A program made the translations under genes and the position numbers. A stretch of DNA of 64,000 nt, taken from assembly GCA_003712165.1 (NCBI GenBank), contig RHLH01000001.1:2143575-2207574 (forward strand), written 5' to 3'. Each line of letters starts with the position of its first letter. Within the stretch, counting starts at the first letter, position 1. Of this stretch, positions 26,243 through 34,083 are shown piece after piece. The notes below the pieces were generated by a model, which was not told the origin of the DNA, did no database searches, and worked only from the letters and a program-made list of their open reading frames with translations. Source of the DNA: Phycisphaera sp. GTDB lineage: Bacteria > Planctomycetota > Phycisphaerae > Phycisphaerales > UBA1924.

Positions 26243-27310
26243 CTAGTCGTCATCGGGCTCGAGCTCGTACGTGTCTTCTGAACCGGAGGTTTCGATCCGG
26301 TGGCCACCGATCTGGAAGGTCGGGTTGTTCTTGATAAATGCGTCGCTCTCGTCGAGTTCGGCGGGCGGGACGAAGTCGACGCCGACAGCGGCGGCCGCGG
26401 CTTGCTGGCGGTCAATGGTTTCTTTCATCTCCTGCTCTTTGCGCTGAGCGACACGGATGTTGCGAGCTTCGGCCGCGGCGTTGGTGGCGATCGCCTGCAT
26501 CGCGGTCCCTGCGATCTGCACGACAGAGACAAATGCCATGAGCACACTAAGCAGAAACACGACAAAGAGGATGGCTCCGACGATCCAGACGAAGCCCCTA
26601 ATCACACCCATGAGCGGCGCAGCTGCGAGGCACACGCCCCCGACAGCTCCGCCGGTGACGATGCCCCACGCGGAGCCTCGGAGTCGGCTCGCCAGGCCGT
26701 GGTCACCAGCCCATTCTGCAAGCGACGTGAGATACGCCAGCACGGGCACGGACGCAACGAAGGACATGATAACGAAAACCACGTGAGAGACATGCAAGAA
26801 GCCGAGCGCTTTCCATGACTGCTGTATCGCAGCGTATTGCAGCACGGCGAGCAGGGACGCGGCGAGCCAGACAAACTGAGTGAGGCGGACGATCGAGAGC
26901 CACTTGCTGTCGTCGAGCGCGCGGTCTCTCACAGTTGCATCCTGCAGCGGTCGTTTCACCGTGACCAGAAAGACCGACCCGATCCACATACCAGACGCGA
27001 GCAGGAACATCGCCGGGCCTTGCCAACTCGAACTCATTCTGACCATCGAGAGCCCAAACCCGATGAGCACGGCGCTGATGGCGAGGAGCCCGAGCGAGAA
27101 GGAGAGCTTGCGGAGGTACTTCGCCGGGGCGTCGGTGAGGTTGTCACCGCTCGGGAGTTTGCCTCGTTTGCGAGGGATGGGTGTCCCGCACTCGGGGCAT
27201 TTGCCGTTCTTAGGCAGTCCCTTGAGGGGGTAGTCGCACTGCCGGCAGGTGCGGTCATCGGTGACGAGTTCGCCCTCGACGGAAGTGAGATTGTTGTTGG
27301 TGTTTGTCAT
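26243..27310 (-). CDS. Polytopic membrane protein with N-terminal zinc ribbon
   Basis: 355 aa. A ribbon of the form CRQCDYPLKGL...KCPECGTPIPRKR occupies residues about 22-47, followed by around seven hydrophobic segments (for example LSFSLGLLAISAVLIGFGL and GPAMFLLASGMWIGSVFLV) and a charged C-terminal tail with a coiled-coil-like RVAQRKEQEMKETIDRQQ. The CxxCxYxLxGL...CPECGT ribbon recurs in the proteins at 46255 and 46881. It lies downstream of purQ on the same strand. Function unknown. Confidence 0.75.
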   Translation of the reverse strand: MTNTNNNLTSVEGELVTDDRTCRQCDYPLKGLPKNGKCPECGTPIPRKRGKLPSGDNLTDAPAKYLRKLSFSLGLLAISAVLIGFGLSMVRMSSSWQGPAMFLLASGMWIGSVFLVTVKRPLQDATVRDRALDDSKWLSIVRLTQFVWLAASLLAVLQYAAIQQSWKALGFLHVSHVVFVIMSFVASVPVLAYLTSLAEWAGDHGLASRLRGSAWGIVTGGAVGGVCLAAAPLMGVIRGFVWIVGAILFVVFLLSVLMAFVSVVQIAGTAMQAIATNAAAEARNIRVAQRKEQEMKETIDRQQAAAAAVGVDFVPPAELDESDAFIKNNPTFQIGGHRIETSGSEDTYELEPDDD

Positions 27311-27346
27311 CGGCGCGCGTCAGTCTACCGCAGAGACACCGCTGGC

Positions 27347-28120
27347 TCAGCGAGCGCCGACGCCTGTGACAGCTTCCACTGCACCCTTGAACATCCGCAG
27401 CCCGACCGGGTCGGTCGGGGCCACCTCGTTCGAGAGCCTCGTCCAGGCGGGGTGACGGTTCCAGTCGAGGTACCGCTCGGGATGGGGCATGAGACCGAAG
27501 ATCCGGCCCGTAGGATCGCAGATGCCCGCGATCCGATTGACCGACCCGTTCACCTCGTCCTTGTACCGGAGGACCACCTGGCCGTTCGAGGTGAGCCTGG
27601 AAACGGTCTCGTCGTCGGCTACAAGGCATCCCTCCGCGTGCGCAATCGGAAGCTTGGCGATCTCAGGACTCAGATTTGCGAGCCCCCTGGTCCAGATGCA
27701 GTCGGCGTTCTGATCGAAATCGACATCAACCCAGTCGGAGATGAACGTGCCCCCCGCGTTCCCGGCCAACGCCACACGCTGCCCCAAAACCCCGGGTAAT
27801 AGATCAGTTTGAACGAGGACCTGGAATCCGTTGCAGATACCGATGATGCCCGCGCCGCGATCGACGGCGGCCTTGAGTCTCTCAACGAGGCCCAGCCTGG
27901 TGCGCATTGCGAAGATGCGGCCCGAGGCGATGTCGTCGCCGTAGGAAAATCCGCCCGGGAAGCCGATCAAGTCAGCGTTGTCGATGGGCGTGGGGTCTTT
28001 GATGAGGGTATCGAGATGAACGAGGGTGGTCTTGGCACCGGCGAGCGAGAACGCGCGGAGCAATTCCTGCTCGCAGTTGGTTCCGGCGGTTCGGATGACC
28101 AGAGCGTTTGGCATTGGCAT
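27347..28120 (-). CDS. purQ: Phosphoribosylformylglycinamidine synthase subunit PurQ
   Basis: Glutaminase subunit of FGAM synthase, fourth step of purine synthesis, delivering ammonia to PurL. 257 aa from the ATG at 28120; a longer reading to 28228 would overlap the divergent DUF1015 gene. Seen: ALVIRTAGTNCEQE, GFSYGDDIASG, the nucleophile cysteine in IIGICNGFQVLVQ, and the catalytic His-Glu in LMPHPERYLDW. No purL or purS is adjacent. The DUF1015 start at 28206 is divergent. Confidence 0.95.
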   Translation of the reverse strand: MPMPNALVIRTAGTNCEQELLRAFSLAGAKTTLVHLDTLIKDPTPIDNADLIGFPGGFSYGDDIASGRIFAMRTRLGLVERLKAAVDRGAGIIGICNGFQVLVQTDLLPGVLGQRVALAGNAGGTFISDWVDVDFDQNADCIWTRGLANLSPEIAKLPIAHAEGCLVADDETVSRLTSNGQVVLRYKDEVNGSVNRIAGICDPTGRIFGLMPHPERYLDWNRHPAWTRLSNEVAPTDPVGLRMFKGAVEAVTGVGAR

Positions 28121-28205
28121 ACGATAGGCCCGGGGCCTTGCTGGCTTCGAGCCCAGCGAGAGGTCTTCACAAACACTCTCCGACAGCCACGACAGGAGCG
28201 ACAAC

Positions 28206-29558
28206 ATGCCCGCCGTGTATCCGTTCAACGCGATTCAATACAACAAGGGCAGGGGCGATGTCACCTTGAGTGTCGCGCCGCCTTACGACGTGCTCGACAA
28301 AGCGGGCAAAGACAATCTGCTCTCGGGCAACGGCCACAATATCGTCGCCATCGATCTGCCTCACACGCCCGCGAAGGAACTCGGGCCGCCCGAGGCGTAC
28401 GCGGCTGCCGGTGAGTCGCTTTGCAGTTGGCTCGATTCGGGTGATCTGACGCGACGCGAGACGCCCGCGATGTTCGCGTACCGCCAGACGTTCGAGTTCC
28501 GCGGCGAGAAGTACCAGCGCTGCGGGATGGCGTGCACCGTCGAAACGCAGCCGCTTGGGCCGCGCGATGGGGGCGGGATCCTGCCGCACGAGCAGACGTT
28601 CAGCGGCCCCAAGGAAGACCGGCTTGCGCTGATGAAAGCAACCGCCACCCAGATCAGCCCGATCTTCGGTCTGCACCCAGACCAGAACGGCGCCGCGAGC
28701 GAGCTTGTCCGCTCGATCATGGAGGCGGGTTCGCCCGACATGACCGCGACCGTCACCGAAACGGACGGCCAGGACGTCCTGCACGAGGTCTGGACTATCG
28801 AGGACGAGGCGACGATTAGGAAATATCAGGCTGCGCTCGAGGGCGAGGATGTTTTCATCGCGGATGGGCACCACAGATACAACACCGCGGTGAACTACCT
28901 TGACCACCTCGAATCCGCGGGCAATGTGCCCGCGGATCACGCGGCTCGGCGCACGATGTTCGTCATGGTCAGCATGTCTGACCCGGGACTGGCCATTGGG
29001 CCGACACACCGGGTGCTGGGCGGGATGGAGGACTACTCGCACGAGAAGTTCATCGATGCCGCGGGTGGCTACCTGCAGATCGACCCGGTTGTGAACGAGC
29101 CGAGCCAGATCGAAGCCGAGATGGAGAAAGCCCGCACGCAATCGAGAGGCGTGTTCGGCTTGATCGACTTTGCGACAGGGCTCTGCTGGGTCGCGTCCTG
29201 CGTAGACGAGGACCCGCTCAGCGAGATCTGCTCCGACAGATCGAAGGCCTGGCGCGAGCTGGACGTGGCGATCGTGCAGCACCTCATGGTCGACGAGATC
29301 TGCAAGCCCGAGCTCAACAGCGGCCAGGACATCAAGTGGGCTTTCCCACACTCGGTCGAGGAGGTCATGGCCATCGGTTCTGGCAGCGAGACCGGTGCCG
29401 GTGGTGGCTCTGGCTTTGCGCAGCTGGCGGTCGTCGTGCACCCGACACCGCTCGATGCTGTCCGCGATATCTGTCTCGCGGGTGAGTTGATGCCCCAGAA
29501 GTCGACGTTTTTTTACCCGAAGCTGGCGACCGGGCTGTTTCTCAATCCGCTGAAGTAG
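28206..29558 (+). CDS. DUF1015 family protein
   Basis: 450 aa, ATG preceded by AGGAG. Matches DUF1015, a widespread cytosolic family of unknown biochemical role: N-terminal VYPFNAIQYN and SVAPPYDVLD, ILPHEQTFSGPKEDRLALMK, then FIADGHHRYNTAVNYLDH, and LTHRVLGG-like THRVLGGMEDY. The histidine-rich GHHRY motif suggests a catalytic or metal site. The 3' end overlaps the convergent thioredoxin gene by 17 nt, so transcripts from both must cross. Confidence 0.92.
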   Translation: MPAVYPFNAIQYNKGRGDVTLSVAPPYDVLDKAGKDNLLSGNGHNIVAIDLPHTPAKELGPPEAYAAAGESLCSWLDSGDLTRRETPAMFAYRQTFEFRGEKYQRCGMACTVETQPLGPRDGGGILPHEQTFSGPKEDRLALMKATATQISPIFGLHPDQNGAASELVRSIMEAGSPDMTATVTETDGQDVLHEVWTIEDEATIRKYQAALEGEDVFIADGHHRYNTAVNYLDHLESAGNVPADHAARRTMFVMVSMSDPGLAIGPTHRVLGGMEDYSHEKFIDAAGGYLQIDPVVNEPSQIEAEMEKARTQSRGVFGLIDFATGLCWVASCVDEDPLSEICSDRSKAWRELDVAIVQHLMVDEICKPELNSGQDIKWAFPHSVEEVMAIGSGSETGAGGGSGFAQLAVVVHPTPLDAVRDICLAGELMPQKSTFFYPKLATGLFLNPLK

Positions 29559-30024
29559 CGAGCTTGGTCATAGACCGATTGAGCCAGTCAATCGTATTGG
29601 CTGAGTTCATGACCCCGGTTGATTTGATGATGTCCCTGCCATCGGTGAGTATGAGAGTTGGGACGGACCGCACGCCGAACATGCTTGCCTGCTCGGGGTG
29701 CTCGTCGATGTCGAGATAGACGGGGATCGCCTGCTCGTTGATTGCTTCTGCGACCTTGTGGTCGCTGAGCGCACCGCGTTTGAATGACTGGCACGGGCCG
29801 CACCATGAGGCCGTCGCAAAGACGAGCACGGGTTTGCCGGTCTCGGCGGACTGGGCGGTCGCGTCTTCGAGCGATACATTCTGGGCGAAGACTTCGGGGT
29901 GCGGCGCGTTTGTCTGGTTCGATCTGGTGAGCACAACCGCCACGATGCTCGCGACGATGACAACGAGGAAGATGCTGTCCATCCTCGAGAATGCCCGGGT
30001 TCGTGCCGACTGTGTGCTCTTCAT
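29542..30024 (-). CDS. Membrane-anchored thioredoxin-like protein
   Basis: 160 aa. An N-terminal hydrophobic helix at about 17-33 (IFLVVIVASIVAVVL) anchors the protein, followed by an exported thioredoxin domain with the CGPC active site at C75/C78 in FATASWCGPCQSF, and the cis-proline in VRSVPTLIL. It is likely to act on envelope thiols. It lies downstream of the CNNM pair in the same direction, 83 nt after the stop. Confidence 0.9.
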   Translation of the reverse strand: MKSTQSARTRAFSRMDSIFLVVIVASIVAVVLTRSNQTNAPHPEVFAQNVSLEDATAQSAETGKPVLVFATASWCGPCQSFKRGALSDHKVAEAINEQAIPVYLDIDEHPEQASMFGVRSVPTLILTDGRDIIKSTGVMNSANTIDWLNRSMTKLATSAD

Positions 30025-30107
30025 AACCGCCTAGCTCCAGATGACTGTTTGCCTTGCTGCTCGGTCAACACGAGAGCCCGGGCGTGTATTCCACGGCCAG
30101 AGCCGGA

Positions 30108-31097
30108 CTACCACTCGATAAGCTCGCCCGTGACGGGTTCGACGAGGTCTTTCATCGTCACGAGACCTATCGGTCTTTCCTTGCAGACGACAACCGCCAG
30201 GGTTTCCCCGGCAGACCTGAGTGCCTGGAGCGCTTCTCGGGCGGAAAGCGAGGCGTCGATACTGATGGCTTCCCGAAGCAGAGGCTTGAGCTCGTTCTCG
30301 TCAGAGAGCAGAATATCTACCGCGTCAACGACGCCGACAAGCCCCCCCCGTGAACCGACGACGGGAAGCCGGGAATGCGTCGATCCGAGCACGGCCCGCC
30401 TGGCATCCTGATAGCTGCTGTCGCTGCGGAGCCTGGTGACGCGATTCCAGGGTGTCATCTCCTCACGGAGCGGTGTGTCACGGAAGGCGATCGCACGAGA
30501 GGCGATTTCGGCCTGGGTCTTGGAGACAATCCCCTGCCCCACCGCCTCGCGGACGAGCCAGACCATGCGCTCCCGTGGATCGAGTGGGGCCTGCCCCGTT
30601 TTCGCGCCGACGATTCTCTGGACGAGCTTGGCAACGAGGACCACAACGGGCAAAACGAGCGTCACCGTCAGGACGATCCGCACGGTCTTGAGTAGCGGCG
30701 AGAAGGCGTAAGCCAGACGCTCGGCGTGGATCCTGAAATACTCCTTCGGGAGTGTCTCCGCGAACACGAAGAGTGTCGGAGTCAGGACCGCGGCGTTGAT
30801 GACGGAGATCTGCCACGTCGGGAGACCTGTCGCGTCGAGCAGCTTGGAGAGCGCTAGGACTCCGATGTAGTTGGAGATGTTGTTCATCACGAGCAGCGAT
30901 GTCAGGATGCGTTCGGGGCGGTCGAGTTCGGCTTTGAGCCGTCTTGCCGCGTGATCGGGTGCGGGTTTGGCGGCTCTGGCTTCGAGTCGCGCGCGGCCGA
31001 CGACGTAAGTCGCGGTTTCGAGCCCGCTCCAGAGTGCGGAGTCGAAGATGCCGAACACGGCAAGGATGAGCCAGAAGATGAGCTCGGGCGTGCTCAT
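30108..31097 (-). CDS. CNNM/CorC-type membrane protein with CBS domains (second copy)
   Basis: 329 aa. N-terminal DUF21/CNNM transmembrane domain (helices near 5-25, 75-95, 100-125 and 135-160; FAETLPKEY is the conserved loop) and a C-terminal CBS pair (MTPWNRVTRLRSDSSYQDA, SRLPVVGSRGGLVGVVDAVDILL, CKERPIGLVTMKDLVEPVTGEL). The CorC_HlyC C-terminal domain of the upstream paralogue is absent. Such proteins are linked to Mg2+ or other cation homeostasis. The 4-nt overlap with the upstream copy implies co-translation. Confidence 0.88.
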   Translation of the reverse strand: MSTPELIFWLILAVFGIFDSALWSGLETATYVVGRARLEARAAKPAPDHAARRLKAELDRPERILTSLLVMNNISNYIGVLALSKLLDATGLPTWQISVINAAVLTPTLFVFAETLPKEYFRIHAERLAYAFSPLLKTVRIVLTVTLVLPVVVLVAKLVQRIVGAKTGQAPLDPRERMVWLVREAVGQGIVSKTQAEIASRAIAFRDTPLREEMTPWNRVTRLRSDSSYQDARRAVLGSTHSRLPVVGSRGGLVGVVDAVDILLSDENELKPLLREAISIDASLSAREALQALRSAGETLAVVVCKERPIGLVTMKDLVEPVTGELIEW

Positions 31098-32398
31098 GAC
31101 TCTTGGACCTCGCTCTCTGTATTCGATGCGGTGCCGGTCATCCTGATGATGACCGATGTGATTGCGCGATCGGTCAGCTCATGCACGATCAGCTCGAGGC
31201 TTCCGAGTCGTACCGAATCGCCCGGCTGCGGCAGCCTGCCCAACATTGCGAGCATGACGCCCGCGACGGTGGTCACCTTGCCGAGGTTGCCGGTGAGCTG
31301 CGCCGACGCGGCAGGGTCAAGATCGAGCAGGAGCGCGCCCGCCGGGGCGTCACCAGGGACGATAAACTCGCCTACTCCCGCGATGCGGACCTCGCTCGTC
31401 ATCGCGGGTTCCTGCGCCTCGTCGATGAGCTCGGCGACGACATCCTCGACTCGCAGCACGCCCACGAGCTCGCCTCGCTCATCGACAACCCCTGCATGAT
31501 CGACGCCGCCCGTGCGGAGCTGCTCGAGCGCGTTGTCGAGCCTGGACTGCTCGGGGATGAAGAGCGGGTGCTCGTAGATACTGACAAGCTCAATCTCGGG
31601 GTTGCGCGCCTTGGCGCGCAGGTAAGTCAAGGGTTGCAGCAGACCAAGGATCGCCTCTCGGTCGTCATAGATCAGGATGCGTTCGGGACGTGATTCGCGG
31701 ATGAGCGCGAGGACCTCGTCGTGCGACGCGTCCTCTGGGAGGGCTGGCAGTTTAATGCGGGGCGTCATCACCTCGCGGACGCGGAGCGTGCCCAGTCGGA
31801 AGACATCGAGCAGGAGTCGCTGCTCGGCTGCGTCAATGGGTTGGCCTTCGCCTTCACCGATGATGTGTCTGAGTTCGTCAGCGCTGATCTCGTGCTCTTG
31901 CGTGGGCCTGGTGGACACAAGCCTGGTCAGAGGCGCCATCACGAACCTGTCTATGGATGACCAAAGCGGCCAGAGCGTCTGGATGAGCAGAAGCCAGAGC
32001 GGTGCCACGATCATGCTTGCCTTGACCCGGTGAGCGGATGCGGTTGTTTTGGCGATGACCTCTCCGAAGAGGACAATCGTGAGGAGTGAACCAACGCCGA
32101 TGCCGGTAGCACCGATGTGGTCCTGCCTGCTCTCGAAGCTGAGTATGACAACCGAAGAGAGCGTGAAATAGGTAACGTTGACGAGCATGTTTGCGAGCAG
32201 GATCGCGGTCAGCAACGAGCGGGGCTTTGCGAGCAGTGCACCGGTTGCCGCGTTAGCCCTCGGGTTCCGCTTGACGATCTCGTCGCGGTCGGCCTGCGTG
32301 AGTCCGAAGAGTGCGGTCTCGGAGCCGCTGACGATGCCAGAGGCAATCAGGAGCGCGGGCATGGCAGCCCAGAGCAGAATGGCATCGGTCGGGGTCAT
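31094..32398 (-). CDS. CNNM/CorC-type hemolysin-like protein with CBS and CorC_HlyC domains (first copy)
   Basis: 434 aa. DUF21 transmembrane domain (ASGIVSGSETALFGLT, LLTAILLANMLVNVTYFTLSSVV, VLFGEVIAKTTASAH), CBS pair (REVMTPRIKLPALPEDAS, GVVDERGELVGVLRVEDVVAELI) and a C-terminal CorC_HlyC domain (FIVPGDAPAGALLLDLD, TVAGVMLAMLGRLPQPGDSV). Complete compared with the downstream copy. Hydrophobic N-terminus is consistent with inner-membrane location. It follows hscB by 13 nt. Confidence 0.92.
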   Translation of the reverse strand: MTPTDAILLWAAMPALLIASGIVSGSETALFGLTQADRDEIVKRNPRANAATGALLAKPRSLLTAILLANMLVNVTYFTLSSVVILSFESRQDHIGATGIGVGSLLTIVLFGEVIAKTTASAHRVKASMIVAPLWLLLIQTLWPLWSSIDRFVMAPLTRLVSTRPTQEHEISADELRHIIGEGEGQPIDAAEQRLLLDVFRLGTLRVREVMTPRIKLPALPEDASHDEVLALIRESRPERILIYDDREAILGLLQPLTYLRAKARNPEIELVSIYEHPLFIPEQSRLDNALEQLRTGGVDHAGVVDERGELVGVLRVEDVVAELIDEAQEPAMTSEVRIAGVGEFIVPGDAPAGALLLDLDPAASAQLTGNLGKVTTVAGVMLAMLGRLPQPGDSVRLGSLELIVHELTDRAITSVIIRMTGTASNTESEVQES

Positions 32399-32411
32399 CT
32401 CGTTGGAGGCA

Positions 32412-32915
32412 TTATCTGCCGATCAGCCCCGCCTGCTCGATCATGCGTTCGATGTAGCGCCATGCGTTGAGTGTCGTGCGGATGGCTCTGATCTCTTGAT
32501 CCTCAGGAGAATCCGAGAGTTGGGCGAATTGCTGTCTGATCTTCTCGATGTACTCAGTCTGCCGGGCGTCTGCCCATGATTGCCATTTCTTTATTTGCTC
32601 CTGGTCACCCGAGGCCGCGGCGTTCTCCAGTTCTGAGCGGACCTCCATGATCTCGAAGAGAAAGCCGTCCGGAAGGGAGTCGTCTTTGTCCTCGCCAGCG
32701 ATCCTTGTGAGGAGAACCCGTGCTCGCGTTTCAGGGTTGAGCAGCGCTGCCCGGGCATCGTTGAGGGCTGCAGCTCGGGCAGCGGCTTCATCGTCACCCG
32801 ACACCAGATCCGGGTGCTCAGCGGCGACACGCGCAAGGTACGCATGTTCGATGTCGCTCTCGGCGAGATCGAAACCCGGGGACAAGCCAAGCAATAGGAA
32901 TGGGTCGTTTGGCAT
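32412..32915 (-). CDS. hscB: HscB-like J-domain co-chaperone
   Basis: 167 aa. J-domain with the HPD tripeptide at 34-36, then a helical C-terminal region beginning FLFEIMEVRSELENA, the hallmark of HscB/Jac1, which recruits the iron-sulphur scaffold IscU to HscA. The gene lies outside any isc cluster, leading a unit with the two CNNM genes, so the partner HscA must be encoded elsewhere. TATCGT ends 8 nt before the ATG. Confidence 0.8.
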   Translation of the reverse strand: MPNDPFLLLGLSPGFDLAESDIEHAYLARVAAEHPDLVSGDDEAAARAAALNDARAALLNPETRARVLLTRIAGEDKDDSLPDGFLFEIMEVRSELENAAASGDQEQIKKWQSWADARQTEYIEKIRQQFAQLSDSPEDQEIRAIRTTLNAWRYIERMIEQAGLIGR

Positions 32916-32923
32916 TGTGCATC

Positions 32924-32929
32924 ACGATA
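32924..32929 (-). promoter_or_regulatory. -10-like hexamer TATCGT of hscB
   Basis: TATCGT on the minus strand ends 8 nt before the hscB ATG. It lies in the 76-nt divergent gap with the racemase-like gene. Confidence 0.3.
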
Positions 32930-32991
32930 AGGCATGCAAATGCCGGCCGTCGGTTTGACACGGGGGCCGCCTTGGCTCAGGATGGATCGGT

Positions 32992-33690
32992 TTGGGTGAC
33001 ACGAAGCACATCGGAATCGCCGCAGTCAGCCCCGAGGGGGCTGCCTTGTGCTACAGGCAGATTTTCCGTCACGCCTCGAGGTTGTTCCCGGATCGGCTCC
33101 CCCCGCGGGTCACGATCCACAACGAACCTCTACAGACATATATCGAGTGTGTGCAGTCAGACGACTGGGAAGGCGTTGCAAAGCTGATGCTCAAATCCGT
33201 ATCGGTACTGCAGAACGCGGGCTGTGACTTTGTGCTGACGCCTGACAACGCGGTTCAGCACGGGGTCATGATTGCCGAGCACGCTTCTTCGCTTCCATGG
33301 CTCACGATGCCCGACCTGGTCGCAGACGCGCTGATCGAGAACGACCACCAAACAGTCGGGATACTCGGGACGCGTTATGTCACGCTGGGCTCGGCGTACC
33401 AGACCGCTCTCGGGCTCAAGGGCATCAAGCTCCAGGTGCCGGCGGAAGACGACGCGACCGAACTCGATCGGATTGTGTTCCAGGAATTGATCCGCGGCAC
33501 TATCAAAGACCAATCAAAGCAGGCGGTGTACTCGATGGTATGCCAATTCCAAGAGCGCGGAAGCCAGGCGGTGATTGTGGCTGCGAGCGAGTTGGGTCTG
33601 ATTCTGGAGACACTCGATTGCCCTTTACCCACGTTCGATGCCGCGGAGCTGCTCGCGATTGGGGCCGTCAGGCGTGCCGGCGAGGCATGA
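32992..33690 (+). CDS. Asp/Glu racemase-fold protein lacking both catalytic cysteines
   Basis: 232 aa, TTG start. Overall sequence follows the aspartate/glutamate racemase family (GIAAVSPEGAALCYRQIF, VGILGTRYVTLGSAYQTAL, EQLIRG-like FQELIRGTIK, LPTFDAAELLAIGAVRRA). In that family the first cysteine sits in a CPDNT-type motif and the second in GCTE; here the sites read T83-PDNA and A197-A198-S199-E200. Both catalytic cysteines are therefore replaced, so racemase activity is unlikely unless the mechanism differs. It may have a new activity or a ligand-binding role. Divergent from hscB. Confidence 0.8.
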   Translation: MGDTKHIGIAAVSPEGAALCYRQIFRHASRLFPDRLPPRVTIHNEPLQTYIECVQSDDWEGVAKLMLKSVSVLQNAGCDFVLTPDNAVQHGVMIAEHASSLPWLTMPDLVADALIENDHQTVGILGTRYVTLGSAYQTALGLKGIKLQVPAEDDATELDRIVFQELIRGTIKDQSKQAVYSMVCQFQERGSQAVIVAASELGLILETLDCPLPTFDAAELLAIGAVRRAGEA

Positions 33691-34083
33691 TTCGTCACGT
33701 AGATGATTGAGCTTGGTCGCTGGCTTTCCCAGATTCTCTTTGTCCGGGGAACCTAGGCACTGGACCCACCGAAACCGATCGTGATACGCTGGTATGGACG
33801 CTTCCCTCGCGTGAGGGTGGTGTCACCGGACCGGATCGCCCTTGCTGAGGGCCATCCGGGGGAGTCAGGCTTGGAATCTCTGACGTCACAGTGCCGGCGG
33901 CGCCGCCGGGCTTGTGTTTCAGAGAACGTGGCGCACGACGGAATGTGTGCTGCCCAGCTGTGAACCTTGGCACGGACGAATCTGACGGCCCGGCACGGAG
34001 TTAGAGACCCCGGGCGAGATCGGACTGGAAAGGCACAGGGCTCAAGGACCCGCTGTGTACCCCTATATGAGATGGAGCTGAGC
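33691..34083 (+). other. Non-coding leader region before the giant LEPR gene
   Basis: 393 nt without a supported gene. Two short hairpins are seen: CCCTC-GCGT-GAGGG (33804-33817) and GCCCT-TGCTG-AGGGC (33838-33852), plus a 16-bp palindrome CCGGCGGCGCCGCCGG (33894-33909). This could be a long structured 5' leader or an unrecognised small RNA; no known riboswitch core was recognised. Some frames are open through part of it, but the LEPR start is set by GGAG at 34074-34077. Confidence 0.4.

Noticed and set aside
33691..34083. Cyclic-di-GMP or cobalamin riboswitch before the giant gene
   Set aside because: None of the conserved riboswitch core sequences could be found; only generic hairpins are present.
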